Shown piece after piece: positions 5,276-5,759 of a DNA stretch of 5,759 nucleotides. Every line of letters begins with the position of its first letter. Within the stretch, counting starts at the first letter, position 1. A program made the position numbers and the translations under genes. The notes under the pieces are model-generated. The model was not told where the DNA came from and made no database searches. It was given only the letters and a program-made list of their open reading frames with translations. This DNA comes from Spirochaetaceae bacterium (GTDB lineage Bacteria; Spirochaetota; Spirochaetia; Treponematales; Breznakiellaceae), in assembly GCA_031284085.1 (NCBI GenBank), contig JAITAM010000031.1, forward strand, positions 1 to 5,759, read 5' to 3'.

Positions 5276-5737
5276 ATGAAAATACTGGTAGATGCCGATT
5301 CCTGCCCTGCCTTGACCCGTAAGGCGATCATCCGTGCGTCAGAACGAACCGGTATAACGGCAATTTTTGCAGCCAACCGTCCTATTCCAGATATAACCGG
5401 CGAGACGGTCGTTATGGAACTATGCCCGAACAAAGAGGGAGCGGCGGACGATCGTATCGTTGCCCTTGCTTGTTCGGGAGACCTTGCCATTACCCGCGAC
5501 CTGCCCCTTGCAAGCCGTTTGGTGAAAGCCGAAATAACAACGCTTGACGACAGAGGGCGCCTTTATACACCTGAAAACATTCATGAATATCTTTCGATAC
5601 GGAATTTCATGCTGGGATTAGCGGAGAATGGTCTTGGCGTCCCGCGTAATGCCCACTATGGGCAGCGAGAGCTAAAAACTTTTGCTGATAGTTTCGATCG
5701 GGTGCTTTCACGATTGATACGTGAAAAAAAACAATAA
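5276..5737 (+). CDS. UPF0178/DUF188 family protein (YaiI/YqxD-like)
   Basis: This is a complete 153-residue member of the DUF188 family, a widespread group with a PIN-like nuclease fold whose cellular role is not established. The N-terminal ILVDADSCP (3-11) gives Asp6 and Asp8. The EGAADDRIV segment (54-62) gives Asp58 and Asp59, and GDLAITRDLPLA (68-79) supplies Asp69 and Asp75, together making an acidic cluster typical of PIN-like metal sites. RGRLYTPENI (93-102) is a further family signature. The start at 5276 is chosen because the family begins with this short strand. There is no convincing Shine-Dalgarno; an out-of-frame ATG lies five bases upstream at 5271. It starts 24 bases after manA, so it may be read through from the operon or be separated by the weak terminator-like element. 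Composition is GC-richer than infC to zapA. Confidence 0.93.
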   Translation: MKILVDADSCPALTRKAIIRASERTGITAIFAANRPIPDITGETVVMELCPNKEGAADDRIVALACSGDLAITRDLPLASRLVKAEITTLDDRGRLYTPENIHEYLSIRNFMLGLAENGLGVPRNAHYGQRELKTFADSFDRVLSRLIREKKQ

Positions 5738-5759
5738 AACCTTTCGGCAAAGACTCCCT

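Noticed and set aside
5706..5726. TTTCACG / CGTGAAA perfect 7-bp stem near the end of the DUF188 gene, followed by A residues
   Set aside because: An A-run rather than a T-run follows on the + strand, and on the - strand the T-run precedes the stem, so it is not an intrinsic terminator. It lies in coding sequence and may be chance.
5741..5752. CTTT-CGGC-AAAG stem after the last gene
   Set aside because: Only 4 bp, and the window ends before any T-run could be seen.

Overview
The window is a set of co-oriented genes on the + strand of what looks like a spirochaete chromosome, most likely a Treponema of moderate GC content. That placement is an inference from the protein sequences (IF3, L35, L20, the small ZapB/ZapA-like pair, class I mannose-6-phosphate isomerase), the secreted-looking HEAT-repeat protein with a Ser/Ala linker, and the mixed base composition. 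A database search would be needed to name the species. The content is mostly housekeeping. I found no phage, insertion sequence, CRISPR array, tRNA or rRNA.

Left part (1-2054): the C-terminal 487 codons of a HEAT-repeat protein whose start lies upstream of the window, preceded by a low-complexity linker built from short repeats. After 54 bases comes a short flavin nitroreductase-family protein. This part is GC-richer than what follows.

Middle (2055-2368): a 314-base non-coding gap. It holds an extended -10 element just after the nitroreductase stop, several small hairpins, and a good sigma70-type promoter (TTGACA, 17-base spacer, TATGGT) about 50 bases before infC. The short leader can form two mutually exclusive hairpins.

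Right part (2369-5737): a tightly packed run infC - rpmI - rplT - zapB-like - zapA - manA - DUF188/UPF0178, with gaps of 9, 11, 3 and 35 bases, an ATGA overlap and 24 bases. The first three make IF3 and ribosomal proteins L35 and L20. The next two resemble the coiled-coil/ZapA pair that supports FtsZ rings. manA interconverts mannose-6-phosphate and fructose-6-phosphate, and the last gene is a PIN-like protein of unknown role. The run probably forms one operon from the infC promoter, which would join translation and cell-division genes.

The most unusual structural signal is a perfect 11-bp hairpin capped by a C(TACG)G tetraloop, lying inside the rpmI coding sequence 45 bases before rplT. Other points of note are the structured infC leader, a 7-bp hairpin whose loop is exactly a possible TTG start of zapA, and a strong excess of the word CCGG in manA.
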